From JAIKWW01 sp052169645 (GTDB lineage Bacteria > Bacillota > Clostridia > Peptostreptococcales > Anaerovoracaceae): DNA of 32,513 bases. The position numbers were made by a program, and so were the translations under genes. A model generated the notes under the pieces. The model was not told the DNA's origin and did not search any database. It worked only from the letters and a program-made list of their open reading frames with translations. Positions 25,667 through 32,455 of the stretch are shown piece by piece; positions within the stretch are counted from its first letter, which is position 1, and every line of letters starts with the position of its first letter. The stretch is from positions 1 to 32,513 of the forward strand of contig JBQNCA010000017.1 of assembly GCA_052169645.1 (NCBI GenBank), written 5' to 3'.

Positions 25667-26989
25667 CTATAAAGCCTCCCCTGCAGCTTCCTCTTTGACA
25701 GAGGCTTTTTTATCGGATACAGCAAATAAAGTTTTTGTTGCAAATACGTTGCTCTCGGAAAATATCAAAAGATATATATTGGTGACAACCGTTGCAGTGA
25801 AGATACTTATTATTATACCTATCATCAGCGTAAGAGCAAAGCCTCTTACATCTCCGGAACCGAATTCGTAGAGTGCTATACCGGCTATCAAAGTGGTAAC
25901 CTGCGAATCTATGATAGTCATCAAAGCTCTCTTGTAGCCCTGACGTGCAGCAACTCGTATGGATTTGCCTTTTCTGATTTCTTCTTTAATTCTTGAGAAT
26001 ATGATTACATTTGCATCTACCGCCATACCAACGGATAAAATCATACCTGCTATGCCCGGTAAAGTAAGAACGTTTCCGAATGCCACAAGAACCCATAAAT
26101 ATATAAGCGCATATCCGGTCAATGCGATATCTGCGGCAAGGCCCATAATTCTATATACAATAAGCATCATGAGCATAACCAGAATTATACCTACAAGTGC
26201 CGCCACTACACTGTCTTTCAGAGAATCCAGTCCCAAAGACGGCCCGACTATGTTCGTTTCCACTTCCTCCAAATTTACCGGAAGAGCACCGCCTCGTATG
26301 AGAGCAGCAAGCTCCGCCGCCTTTTCCTGAGTGAAGTCGCCTTCGATTTGACATCTTCCTCCACTTATAATATTGCTTACTCTCGGTGCGGAAAGCACTT
26401 CATTATCAAGAATGATAGCTATGCAATTTGCCTGCATAATACCGGAAAGCTGTTCGCTGAGAACAATCTCGCCGTTTACGATTGAGCGTGTAGCCTGTTC
26501 AAATGCCTTTGCACCTTCCGTATCGAACTCGAGAGTTACAACATATCCTGCACCTTCCTGATTAACCTGGAAGCCTGCATCGGAAACCTTGCTGCCGTCG
26601 AGTATAATATTTCCGTCAGCTGTGATAAATTCCAACTGAGCTGTTTTACCTATAGTTTGGATAGCTGATTCCGCATCATCGGCTCCGGGAAGTTCAACTC
26701 TGATACGATTATTGTTTTCCACTGTAACTACCGGATTTGACAAACCCATTTCATTAACACGTTTCTCGATTACAGCTTGAGTCTGATTCATAAGACTTGC
26801 AAGCTCGGCACCTGTCGCATCGGTATCAGCTTCCAATACCACATACATGCCGCCCTGCAGATCCAATCCGAGCTTCATATAATCACTTATATTCCCTACT
26901 TTTTTTCCGGCGCCGAATACTGTGACATACCAGCCCGCAATAAGTGCTATAACAACGAGTACCGCCATTACACGCCTGAAATTTTTCAT
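25667..26989 (-). CDS. secD: Protein translocase subunit SecD
   Basis: This 440-aa membrane protein has the SecD signature GLDLQGG at residues 41-47 after the first membrane segment (7-26), a periplasmic-type P1 region with the IRVELPGADD motif, and the C-terminal membrane block with GMAVDANVIIFSRIKEEI, which carries the conserved aspartate of the ion pathway. It is the short separate form rather than a SecDF fusion. AAGGAG stands 11 nt before the ATG, at the very end of scfB, with only 3 nt between the scfB stop and this start. It is probably co-transcribed with scfA, scfB and secF. Confidence 0.96.
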   Translation of the reverse strand: MKNFRRVMAVLVVIALIAGWYVTVFGAGKKVGNISDYMKLGLDLQGGMYVVLEADTDATGAELASLMNQTQAVIEKRVNEMGLSNPVVTVENNNRIRVELPGADDAESAIQTIGKTAQLEFITADGNIILDGSKVSDAGFQVNQEGAGYVVTLEFDTEGAKAFEQATRSIVNGEIVLSEQLSGIMQANCIAIILDNEVLSAPRVSNIISGGRCQIEGDFTQEKAAELAALIRGGALPVNLEEVETNIVGPSLGLDSLKDSVVAALVGIILVMLMMLIVYRIMGLAADIALTGYALIYLWVLVAFGNVLTLPGIAGMILSVGMAVDANVIIFSRIKEEIRKGKSIRVAARQGYKRALMTIIDSQVTTLIAGIALYEFGSGDVRGFALTLMIGIIISIFTATVVTNIYLLIFSESNVFATKTLFAVSDKKASVKEEAAGEAL

Positions 26990-26992
26990 TCT

Positions 26993-28363
26993 TTAAATTT
27001 CTCCTTCCTGAGTGCTGTCTGATAAAACCGCTTGAATGCCTATGGCACACTCCAGTCTTTTCTTTTCCATTTCGCACCCCTGTCTGTACGGCTTCATTAT
27101 ATCGCCGGTTGACTTGAGCGCATTGGAATGACATCCTCCGCTGCAATAAAATCTTGCCCAACATTCCTTGCAGTCGGATTTGTTGTAAATATGAGCATTG
27201 TTAAATGCTTCAAAAAAGCGATTTTCAAACCGCTCATTATATAGATTACCTATACGGAAATCGGTGTTTCCGACAAACTGATGACAGGGATATATATCTC
27301 CCTCCGGAGATACGGCAACATATTCGGTGCCCGCTCCGCAGCCGGATACTCTTTTTACTATACAGGGTCCCTGATTAAGATCGACCATATAGTGAAAGAA
27401 ATCGAAAGGCTGCCCGTTTAAAGCATTTTCTATATACATATCCGCCAGCTTTTCATATTCTCTGCATATAGTTTCCAAATCCTCGTCTCTCAGAGCATAA
27501 TCATAGGTATCTTCTATGACTACAGGCTCTACCGATACATTTCTGAATCCCAACTTAAGCAGATGATTGATATCTTCTGCAAAATCCAGATTATAACGAG
27601 TGAAAGTACCTCTTACAAAATATAAGCCTTTTCTCTTTTTCAGGAAATTTTTAAAATTCGGAACTATCAAATCATATGTTCCCTTGTGATTTCTCGTCTT
27701 TCGCATACGATCATTTACACTCGGGCGTCCGTCTATGCTGAGGATAACATTATCCATATTTTCATTTATATACTCGATTTTTTTATCGTCCAGAAGCAAT
27801 CCGTTGGTAGTCACGGTAAATCTGAATTTTTTTCCGTATTTTTCTTCCAAAGACCTGCCATATGTGACAAGCTCCTTTACAACCTCAAAATTCATCAACG
27901 GCTCTCCGCCGAAAAAATCTATCTCGAGATTTCTGCGCCTTCCGGAATTTGCGATAAGAAAATCTATCGCTTTCTTTCCCGTTTCAAGAGAAAGAAGACA
28001 TCTTACCCCTTCAAATGCGCCCTTATCGCCGAAGCAGTACGCACAGTCCATATTGCAATCGTGAGCAACATGCAGGCACATAGCCTTTATCACCGGTTCC
28101 TTCTGCATATATATATCTGAAGGTATATCATCCTTGCTGAACAACATTCCCTGTGATGCCAGTTCATCTATATCGCTCAAAGCTTCCGCAATATCTTCCG
28201 CTGAATATTTTTTTGATAATGACGCTGCCGCTTTTTCACGATTCAGACTGTCATCCTCGCAATAATCCAGAATATCATATATTACAGGGTCAACCACATG
28301 CACAGCGCCGCTGTTCACATCAAGAACTATGTACTCATCCCTGAACATATACTTGTGAATCAA
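26993..28363 (-). CDS. scfB: SCIFF peptide radical-SAM maturase ScfB (CteB-like, TTG start)
   Basis: ScfB installs a thioether cross-link in the SCIFF peptide. The first 80 residues (IVLDVNSGAVHVVD...) are the RiPP recognition element that binds the precursor. The radical-SAM cluster ligands are Cys103, Cys107 and Cys110 (CNMDCAYC), with FFGGEPLMN at about 150. The C-terminal SPASM region supplies cysteines at about 334, 342, 360, 398, 401, 407, 411, 430 and 439 for two auxiliary clusters. The frame is open from 28468, but GAGGTGA stands 7 nt before TTG 28361-28363; the resulting start MIHKYMF matches known maturases, giving 456 aa. The precursor gene scfA lies 183 nt upstream, further than the close spacing usual for this pair, and secD follows after 3 nt. 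Confidence 0.94.
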   Translation of the reverse strand: MIHKYMFRDEYIVLDVNSGAVHVVDPVIYDILDYCEDDSLNREKAAASLSKKYSAEDIAEALSDIDELASQGMLFSKDDIPSDIYMQKEPVIKAMCLHVAHDCNMDCAYCFGDKGAFEGVRCLLSLETGKKAIDFLIANSGRRRNLEIDFFGGEPLMNFEVVKELVTYGRSLEEKYGKKFRFTVTTNGLLLDDKKIEYINENMDNVILSIDGRPSVNDRMRKTRNHKGTYDLIVPNFKNFLKKRKGLYFVRGTFTRYNLDFAEDINHLLKLGFRNVSVEPVVIEDTYDYALRDEDLETICREYEKLADMYIENALNGQPFDFFHYMVDLNQGPCIVKRVSGCGAGTEYVAVSPEGDIYPCHQFVGNTDFRIGNLYNERFENRFFEAFNNAHIYNKSDCKECWARFYCSGGCHSNALKSTGDIMKPYRQGCEMEKKRLECAIGIQAVLSDSTQEGEI

Positions 28364-28367
28364 TATA

Positions 28368-28374
28368 TCACCTC
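28368..28374 (-). promoter_or_regulatory. Ribosome-binding site that sets the scfB TTG start
   Basis: GAGGTGA on the minus strand precedes TTG 28361-28363 by a proper distance. The 35 codons upstream in the same frame do not resemble SCIFF maturases and run through the intergenic hairpin. Confidence 0.75.
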
Positions 28375-28420
28375 GTTCTCCCCCTGTTACCTCTCGGCAA
28401 TCACGGGGCGGTATTATTAA

Positions 28421-28459
28421 ACAAAAAAGAAGCTGTCGAAAATGCAAGGCATACTCGAC
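28421..28459 (-). terminator. Attenuator-like hairpin with T-tract between scfA and scfB
   Basis: On the minus strand GTCGA and TCGAC (outer arms, 28455-28459 and 28435-28439) enclose ATGC-CTT-GCAT, and the hairpin is followed by AGCTTCTTTTTTG. The stem has a two-base internal mismatch, so termination would be partial. Such an element would give many precursor transcripts per maturase transcript. A second inverted repeat (CCGCC at 28460-28464, GGCGG at 28490-28494, with inner CTCC/GGAG) lies directly upstream. Confidence 0.5.
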
Positions 28460-28546
28460 CCGCCGCATGACTCCGCTACAGGAGCAGAAGGCGGAATCTG
28501 CAGCACACGAACATTTGAGACACCTTCAAAATTCATTCTACTTATA

Positions 28547-28696
28547 CTATCTTCTCTTTATATTCTCACATTTCTGATTGGCAACCGTGCATGAAGTTTT
28601 GCATGCAGACTGGCATGAAGTCTGGCATTCTCCGCAGCCCGAGCTGCATGCCGATTCCTTCAGTACAGGCCTTGCTATTGTCTTTACTCTTTTCAT
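28547..28696 (-). CDS. scfA: SCIFF (six cysteines in forty-five) ranthipeptide precursor ScfA
   Basis: This 49-aa precursor peptide is too short for a standard ORF list. The C-terminal part GECQTSCQSACKTSCTVANQ is the SCIFF family core, among the most conserved RiPP precursors of Clostridia. Cysteines are at 17, 21, 24, 28, 32, 36 and 43; the last six form the family pattern and Cys17 is extra. Cys32 and Thr37 fall at the same numbers as the thioether partners reported for the characterised CteA peptide. The basic N-terminus MKRVKTIARPVL is the likely leader bound by ScfB. GGAGG lies 5 nt before the ATG and a TTGACA promoter lies upstream. The mature function is unknown; a signalling or quorum-related role has been suggested for such ranthipeptides. 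It lies upstream of scfB and secDF and downstream of yajC. Confidence 0.93.
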   Translation of the reverse strand: MKRVKTIARPVLKESACSSGCGECQTSCQSACKTSCTVANQKCENIKRR

Positions 28697-28768
28697 GAGA
28701 TCCTCCTTAAAATAACACCTAAAATATCTTGCTTTATATAATATAAATTATAGATAATTAACAGAATT

Positions 28769-28798
28769 ATTTTACATTATATTCTCCTGAAATGTCAA
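28769..28798 (-). promoter_or_regulatory. Promoter of scfA-scfB-secD-secF
   Basis: On the minus strand a perfect -35 TTGACA (complement of 28793-28798) and TAAAAT (complement of 28769-28774) are 18 bp apart. A TATAAT is also present nearer the -35 but at only 11 bp. The predicted start near 28762 leaves a leader of about 66 nt before scfA. The upstream yajC transcript is already closed by a terminator. Confidence 0.6.
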
Positions 28799-28895
28799 GT
28801 ATTCAAGGGGTTTTTAAAAGGAGTCGAAAGGAGGGCAAAGATACTGTATCACAAGGAATATCAACCCTGCCGAATTGAGGCTTTTAAAAAGAGCG

Positions 28896-28933
28896 AAAAA
28901 GACGGCAAAAGGACCCGCCATTAAGGCGAGTCC
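28896..28933 (-). terminator. Intrinsic terminator after yajC
   Basis: GGACTCGCC and GGCGGGTCC on the minus strand form a 9-bp GC-rich stem with one G-U pair around TTAAT (28911-28933), followed by TTTTGCCGTCTTTTT. It begins about 19 nt past the yajC stop codon and separates yajC from the SCIFF-SecDF transcript. Confidence 0.82.
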
Positions 28934-28951
28934 CGTTTTCTTCAAATACAG

Positions 28952-29344
28952 CTATGATTTTAAATCGACATCTTCTTTTTTAGAAAGTCTCTTTATCTTT
29001 TTCTTTGAAGTTTCTGCTTCAGATTCTAAAGGCTCGGCTACAGCTTCATCTTCTGCAGGAGTTTCCGCCTTGACGGTAACTTCCGAAATGGCCCATTTTT
29101 TAAATTCCATCTTTGTTCTGTCGGAGCCGCAGTAAATCACGACGGAATCATCCTTTACATTGAGAACCTTTCCTACAACACCGCCTATGGTCACGATTTC
29201 ATCGCCCTGCTTAATGTTGTTTCTCATCATACGGGCTTCATTGTCCTTTTTTCTCTGAGGTCTTAATAAAAAGAACCACATAAAGAAAAACAGCAGTATC
29301 AACGGAAGAAATAATTGCATATAATAACCGGTATTACCACCCAT
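28952..29344 (-). CDS. yajC: Preprotein translocase subunit YajC
   Basis: YajC is a small accessory protein of the SecDF complex. The 130-aa protein has one membrane segment (about residues 9-27, LQLF-type hydrophobic run ending FFLLRPQRKK), followed by the conserved cytoplasmic fold: RNNIKQGDEIVTIGGVVGKV and a short beta strand with VIYCG. A charged, acidic then lysine-rich tail follows and is probably disordered. GGAGG lies 6 nt before the ATG. It is 21 nt downstream of a tRNA-Leu gene, leaving no room for its own promoter, so its mRNA is probably made by read-through from the tRNA promoter. Confidence 0.94.
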   Translation of the reverse strand: MGGNTGYYMQLFLPLILLFFFMWFFLLRPQRKKDNEARMMRNNIKQGDEIVTIGGVVGKVLNVKDDSVVIYCGSDRTKMEFKKWAISEVTVKAETPAEDEAVAEPLESEAETSKKKIKRLSKKEDVDLKS

Positions 29345-29365
29345 TTTTTACCTCCAAAAACATAA

Positions 29366-29452
29366 TGGTGCCGGCGATCGGGGTCGAACCGATACGGTGT
29401 TGCCACCACGGGATTTTGAGTCCCGCACGTCTGCCAATTCCATCACGCCGGC
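29366..29452 (-). tRNA. tRNA-Leu, anticodon CAA
   Basis: The 87-nt sequence begins GCCGGCG and ends CGCCGGC-A-CCA, so the acceptor stem is a perfect 7 bp and CCA is encoded (29366-29368). The D arm contains the usual TGGCAGA, the anticodon stem CGGGA/TCCCG encloses the loop CTCAAAA with anticodon CAA (reads UUG), a long variable arm GTGGTGGCAACACC marks it as class II, and the T arm holds GGTTCGACCCC. It lies just upstream of yajC with no terminator between them. Confidence 0.97.
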
Positions 29453-29464
29453 ATAGAACGATTT

Positions 29465-29494
29465 ATTATATCATAATTTTTCCATAAAAATCAA
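29465..29494 (-). promoter_or_regulatory. Extended -10 promoter for tRNA-Leu and yajC
   Basis: On the minus strand TTGATT (complement of 29489-29494) and a perfect TATAAT (complement of 29465-29470) are 18 bp apart, and TGA directly before the -10 makes it an extended -10. The predicted transcription start falls only a few bases before the tRNA 5' end, which is usual for tRNA genes. Confidence 0.7.
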
Positions 29495-29517
29495 TATTTT
29501 TTTGACGATTTAATATG

Positions 29518-29997
29518 TTATTCCGTAATATCCTCAAAACCGCCTTTTGTAAACTCGGCAAGTACATGCGGAGATATTTCTATTTGCAAACCTATTCGCC
29601 CGCCGCTCACATATATACTCTCATACAGCAGAGCGGTTTCATCATAAACCGTAGGAAAAAGCTTTTTCATTCCTACGGGGGAGCAACCTCCGTGAATATA
29701 TCCCGTTATTCCTAAAAGCTCTTTAGACGCCAGCATTTCAAGCTTTTTTACACCGAAGTAAGCTGCCGCCTTTTTCAAATTAAGCTTGCTGTCCACCGGT
29801 ATGACGCAGATAAAATAATCATTTTTACCTGATACCGTTACGAGCGTCTTAAACACCGAATCGGGATCCAGATTCTCCTGTCTGGCAATATCAGAGCCGC
29901 TTGTAAAGCCTTCGGATGCTGAATATTCTCTGCTCACATATGCCAAAGAGGCGGCATCCAACATCCTCAAAGCATTTGTCTTTGACTTATTCGACAT
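29518..29997 (-). CDS. ybaK: YbaK/EbsC-type aminoacyl-tRNA deacylase (Cys-tRNA(Pro) deacylase-like)
   Basis: This 159-aa trans-editing protein hydrolyses mischarged tRNA; the YbaK subfamily removes cysteine from tRNA-Pro. The conserved lysine of the family is Lys50 (VFKTLV) and the GGCSPVGMKK loop lies at 103-112. The length is normal. GAAGGA stands 5 nt before the ATG. It is a single gene between the M16 peptidase and the tRNA-Leu promoter; no clear terminator follows it, so some transcripts may run into the tRNA. Exact tRNA specificity is inferred from family resemblance. Confidence 0.9.
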   Translation of the reverse strand: MSNKSKTNALRMLDAASLAYVSREYSASEGFTSGSDIARQENLDPDSVFKTLVTVSGKNDYFICVIPVDSKLNLKKAAAYFGVKKLEMLASKELLGITGYIHGGCSPVGMKKLFPTVYDETALLYESIYVSGGRIGLQIEISPHVLAEFTKGGFEDITE

Positions 29998-30037
29998 ACT
30001 TTTCCTTCAAACTAATATTTTTTTTATTGTAATCTCA

Positions 30038-30065
30038 GCTATATTCTGCTGTTTCTTATTCTCAA
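30038..30065 (-). promoter_or_regulatory. Possible promoter of the ybaK-like gene
   Basis: On the minus strand TTGAGA (complement of 30060-30065) and TATAGC (complement of 30038-30043) are 16 bp apart. The -10 matches only four of six consensus bases and the spacing is short, so the call is weak. Confidence 0.3.
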
Positions 30066-30077
30066 TACTTTCTCTTC

Positions 30078-30105
30078 AAATAATATGTTTTTAAAAATAT
30101 TATTT
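30078..30105. repeat. AT-only palindrome after the M16 peptidase gene
   Basis: AAATAATAT-G-TTTTT (30078-30092) is complementary to AAAAATATTATTT (30093-30105) apart from one bulged G. It lies about 30 nt downstream of the M16 stop codon. It lacks any GC stem and would be a weak terminator; a protein-binding palindrome for the next gene is the alternative. Confidence 0.35.
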
Positions 30106-30134
30106 GCAATTTTATCTGAAATCAAATTTCAAAC

Positions 30135-31382
30135 TTATTTCAAAAGTTCTGAAATATCCAAATCTCTGCGACCTACGAGAGCTCCCGAATAAGTTGATAT
30201 ATCGGTAATAAGAGCTGCCGCACGGGACACATCCTCCGCTGTAACCGCATCTATCTCGGAGATTATATCCTGCGGCGTCTTTATATCATTTCTCAAAAGG
30301 GCACGTCTCCCGTTTGAAACCATGCGGCTTCCGGTATTTTCAAGACTGAATATATAATTTGCCTTGGTCTGGGTTCTCGAGTTTTCAAGCTCATCTGCTG
30401 TAATTCCCGATTTTGCAAGTATCTCAAGTTCTTCCTTTATAGCTTCCACCGTTGCTTCTATATTATCATGAGAAACACCGGCATTTATACCGTAAAAACC
30501 CGTTAAATCATTAAATGATGTATAGGAATATACCGAATACGCCAAGCCCTTTTCCTCTCGTATGTTTTGAAAAAGTCTCGAGCTCATGCTTCCACCCATT
30601 ATATTGTTAAGTATTGACAATGCATAGGCATCCTTATCTCCGAATTTTAAAGCTCTGGTACCGAGGCAGATATGAGATTGCTCTATGTCCTTTACCTTTG
30701 TACGGAAAGACGGTCTGTAGTCGGTTGTAATGTGTTTTCTTTCATTCTTTACTTTCGACATGCTCAACAGCCGATTCTCAAATTGTTCGCAAACCTTTTC
30801 TTCGTCAAAATTTCCCGCTATGGATACGACTGTCTGATTCAGCGCATATTCCGAGGCGATATAATCAACTATATCATCATGCGTTATAGCATCGAGAGTC
30901 TCAGGTTTGCCGAGTATCGAACGGGAAAGTTCTTCACCCTTGAAAAGCTGTTCATAAAGCATGTCCTGCACATCATCGTCCGGCGTATCCTCCACCATCT
31001 TCATTTCTTCCTTGACCACCTGCTTCTCCTTTTCCATTTCCGCAGGATCGAACACCGAGTCGGTAATCATGTCTATGAGAATGTCACACGCCTTATCGAG
31101 ATTGGAGCTGAGAGCTTTGATATAATAACAGGTATTCTCCTTAGCTGTGAATGCATTTGACTGAGCACCCAAGGCATCCAGCTCGGAAGCAATCTCTCTG
31201 GCGCTCCTTGTATTTGTACCTTTAAACATCATATGCTCTATAAAATGCGATATTCCGCTGTTTTCCGGAGTCTCATCCACACATCCCGCATTTACCCATA
31301 TACCTGCGGTCACAGACTGCATATCGGGAATATAATCAAGCACCATACGCAGACCGCAATTAAGCCTTCTTATCTTTAACAT
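30135..31382 (-). CDS. M16 family zinc metallopeptidase (YmxG/processing-peptidase-like)
   Basis: This 415-aa M16B peptidase is related to Bacillus YmxG and to mitochondrial processing peptidase beta. The inverted zinc motif HFIEH places ligands at His46 and His50 with catalytic Glu49, and the distal glutamate is at 125-126 (VVKEEMKM). The C-terminal half contains the usual second M16 domain with the GGSMSSRLFQNIREEKGLAY loop for substrate binding. There is no signal peptide, so it is cytoplasmic. GGAG is 8 nt before the ATG. It is transcribed away from yitT and looks monocistronic. The ymxG gene often lies near pnpA and dut; neither is in this window. Confidence 0.92.
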   Translation of the reverse strand: MLKIRRLNCGLRMVLDYIPDMQSVTAGIWVNAGCVDETPENSGISHFIEHMMFKGTNTRSAREIASELDALGAQSNAFTAKENTCYYIKALSSNLDKACDILIDMITDSVFDPAEMEKEKQVVKEEMKMVEDTPDDDVQDMLYEQLFKGEELSRSILGKPETLDAITHDDIVDYIASEYALNQTVVSIAGNFDEEKVCEQFENRLLSMSKVKNERKHITTDYRPSFRTKVKDIEQSHICLGTRALKFGDKDAYALSILNNIMGGSMSSRLFQNIREEKGLAYSVYSYTSFNDLTGFYGINAGVSHDNIEATVEAIKEELEILAKSGITADELENSRTQTKANYIFSLENTGSRMVSNGRRALLRNDIKTPQDIISEIDAVTAEDVSRAAALITDISTYSGALVGRRDLDISELLK

Positions 31383-31455
31383 TCATTTCACTCCTGTGTT
31401 TACTTTATATAAAAATAGAGAGTTTGCTGTAAAAGCAATTTCAACTCTTTCGATT

Positions 31456-31484
31456 ATTATACTCTTGAAGAATAATAGTGTCTA
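31456..31484 (-). promoter_or_regulatory. Promoter of the M16 peptidase gene
   Basis: On the minus strand TAGACA (complement of 31479-31484) and a perfect TATAAT (complement of 31456-31461) are 17 bp apart. The predicted start is near 31449. The leader of about 67 nt can fold a small hairpin (31420-31446: GAGTT, then TTGCT pairing with AGCAA). Confidence 0.6.
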
Positions 31485-31493
31485 TGTTATGTT
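31465..31493 (+). promoter_or_regulatory. Possible promoter of the yitT-like gene, overlapping the divergent one
   Basis: TTGAAG (31465-31470) and TATGTT (31488-31493) are 17 bp apart on the plus strand. The -10 is weak (four of six). It overlaps almost completely with the opposite promoter for the M16 gene, so the two would compete for polymerase. Confidence 0.35.
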
Positions 31494-31533
31494 TAATTGA
31501 TTGATAAAAAGCATTTAAATTTGGAGGTTCGAT

Positions 31534-32391
31534 ATGGAAAACGAGAAACGCACAAGGTATTTGCGCATTATAAAAAACTTCCTTATGATAATATTAGGCA
31601 GCGCAATAGACGCCTTCGGCATAGATGCATTTATAAAAGCCAATCATCTCGCTCTCGGCGGATTTTCCGGACTGGGACTTTTACTCAATTACAGCTTCAA
31701 TATTCCTATAGGAGTATTTATTTTTATAGCAAACATTCCTCTTCTTATCATCAGCTGGAGAATATGGGGAAAAAAATATGTTTTCAACACTCTGCTCGGT
31801 GTACTTGCCAGCTCGGTAGCCATAGAGTTGCTTTCACACTATACTATGACCTTTGAAGATCCTCTTATGCCTGCAGTATACGGAGGTTTATTCGCCGGTT
31901 TGGGAATAGGTATAGTTATGCGTGCGGGCGGAACTACGGGAGGCACGGATATACTCGCTCAAATATGCCATAAATACAAGGGTATATCTATAGGAAGCTT
32001 CTATCTCGCATTTGATACCTGTGTTCTGATCGCAGTAACCCTCATACACGGTCCGAGAATTACATTGTACTCTCTTGTTGCCGTATTCATATCGAGTCAG
32101 GTTGTAAATTATGTAGTTGACGGTCTGGACAGCGGAAGACAGATATTCATCATATCTGAAAAGCCTGAGCTGATAGGAGAATATATAAAAAACGATCTGC
32201 ACCGTGGCTTTACATATCTGCACGGTACGGGAGGTTATAAAGGCTGTGAGCGTTCCGTCATATTATGTGTCGTAACCCGTTGGCAGATTTTTCGACTCAG
32301 GCAGGCGATCACGGAGCTCGATCCCGATGCTTTCATAATGATCAGCCGTGCTCACGAGGTTTACGGCAAAGGATTCCGTAAACCGGACTGA
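31534..32391 (+). CDS. YitT family membrane protein (DUF161/DUF2179)
   Basis: This 285-aa protein has about five to six membrane segments in residues 10-195, including the family motifs KANHLALGGFSGLGLLL near the start and RAGGTTGGTDILAQI around residue 130. A soluble C-terminal DUF2179 domain follows (about 205-280: SEKPELIGEYI, LHRGFTYLHGTGGY). The family is widespread in Bacillota and its molecular function is not established. GGAGG lies 6 nt before the ATG. It is the only plus-strand gene in the window and diverges from the M16 peptidase gene. A perfect 23-bp hairpin starts at the base right after the stop codon. Confidence 0.9.
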   Translation: MENEKRTRYLRIIKNFLMIILGSAIDAFGIDAFIKANHLALGGFSGLGLLLNYSFNIPIGVFIFIANIPLLIISWRIWGKKYVFNTLLGVLASSVAIELLSHYTMTFEDPLMPAVYGGLFAGLGIGIVMRAGGTTGGTDILAQICHKYKGISIGSFYLAFDTCVLIAVTLIHGPRITLYSLVAVFISSQVVNYVVDGLDSGRQIFIISEKPELIGEYIKNDLHRGFTYLHGTGGYKGCERSVILCVVTRWQIFRLRQAITELDPDAFIMISRAHEVYGKGFRKPD

Positions 32392-32455
32392 ATTAAAATC
32401 GATATAACTATTGATTTTTCAATAGTTATATCGATTTTAATCAATACTTTTTGTT
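32392..32455 (+). terminator. Perfect 23-bp hairpin terminator after the yitT-like gene
   Basis: Left arm 32392-32414 and right arm 32419-32441 are exact reverse complements over 23 bp, with a TTTT loop. The stem begins at the first base after the stop codon and is followed by CAATACTTTTTGTTT. It is long for a terminator and AT-rich, but its position and the trailing T-tract make that the simplest reading. Confidence 0.65.

Noticed and set aside
28364..28468. Longer ScfB beginning at 28468
   Set aside because: The extra 35 residues do not match SCIFF maturases, run through a hairpin region and lack a ribosome-binding site, whereas the TTG at 28363 is well supported.
30672..31160. 162-codon plus-strand frame opposite the M16 peptidase gene
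   Set aside because: Antisense to conserved M16 coding sequence; the opening codons have no Shine-Dalgarno sequence.
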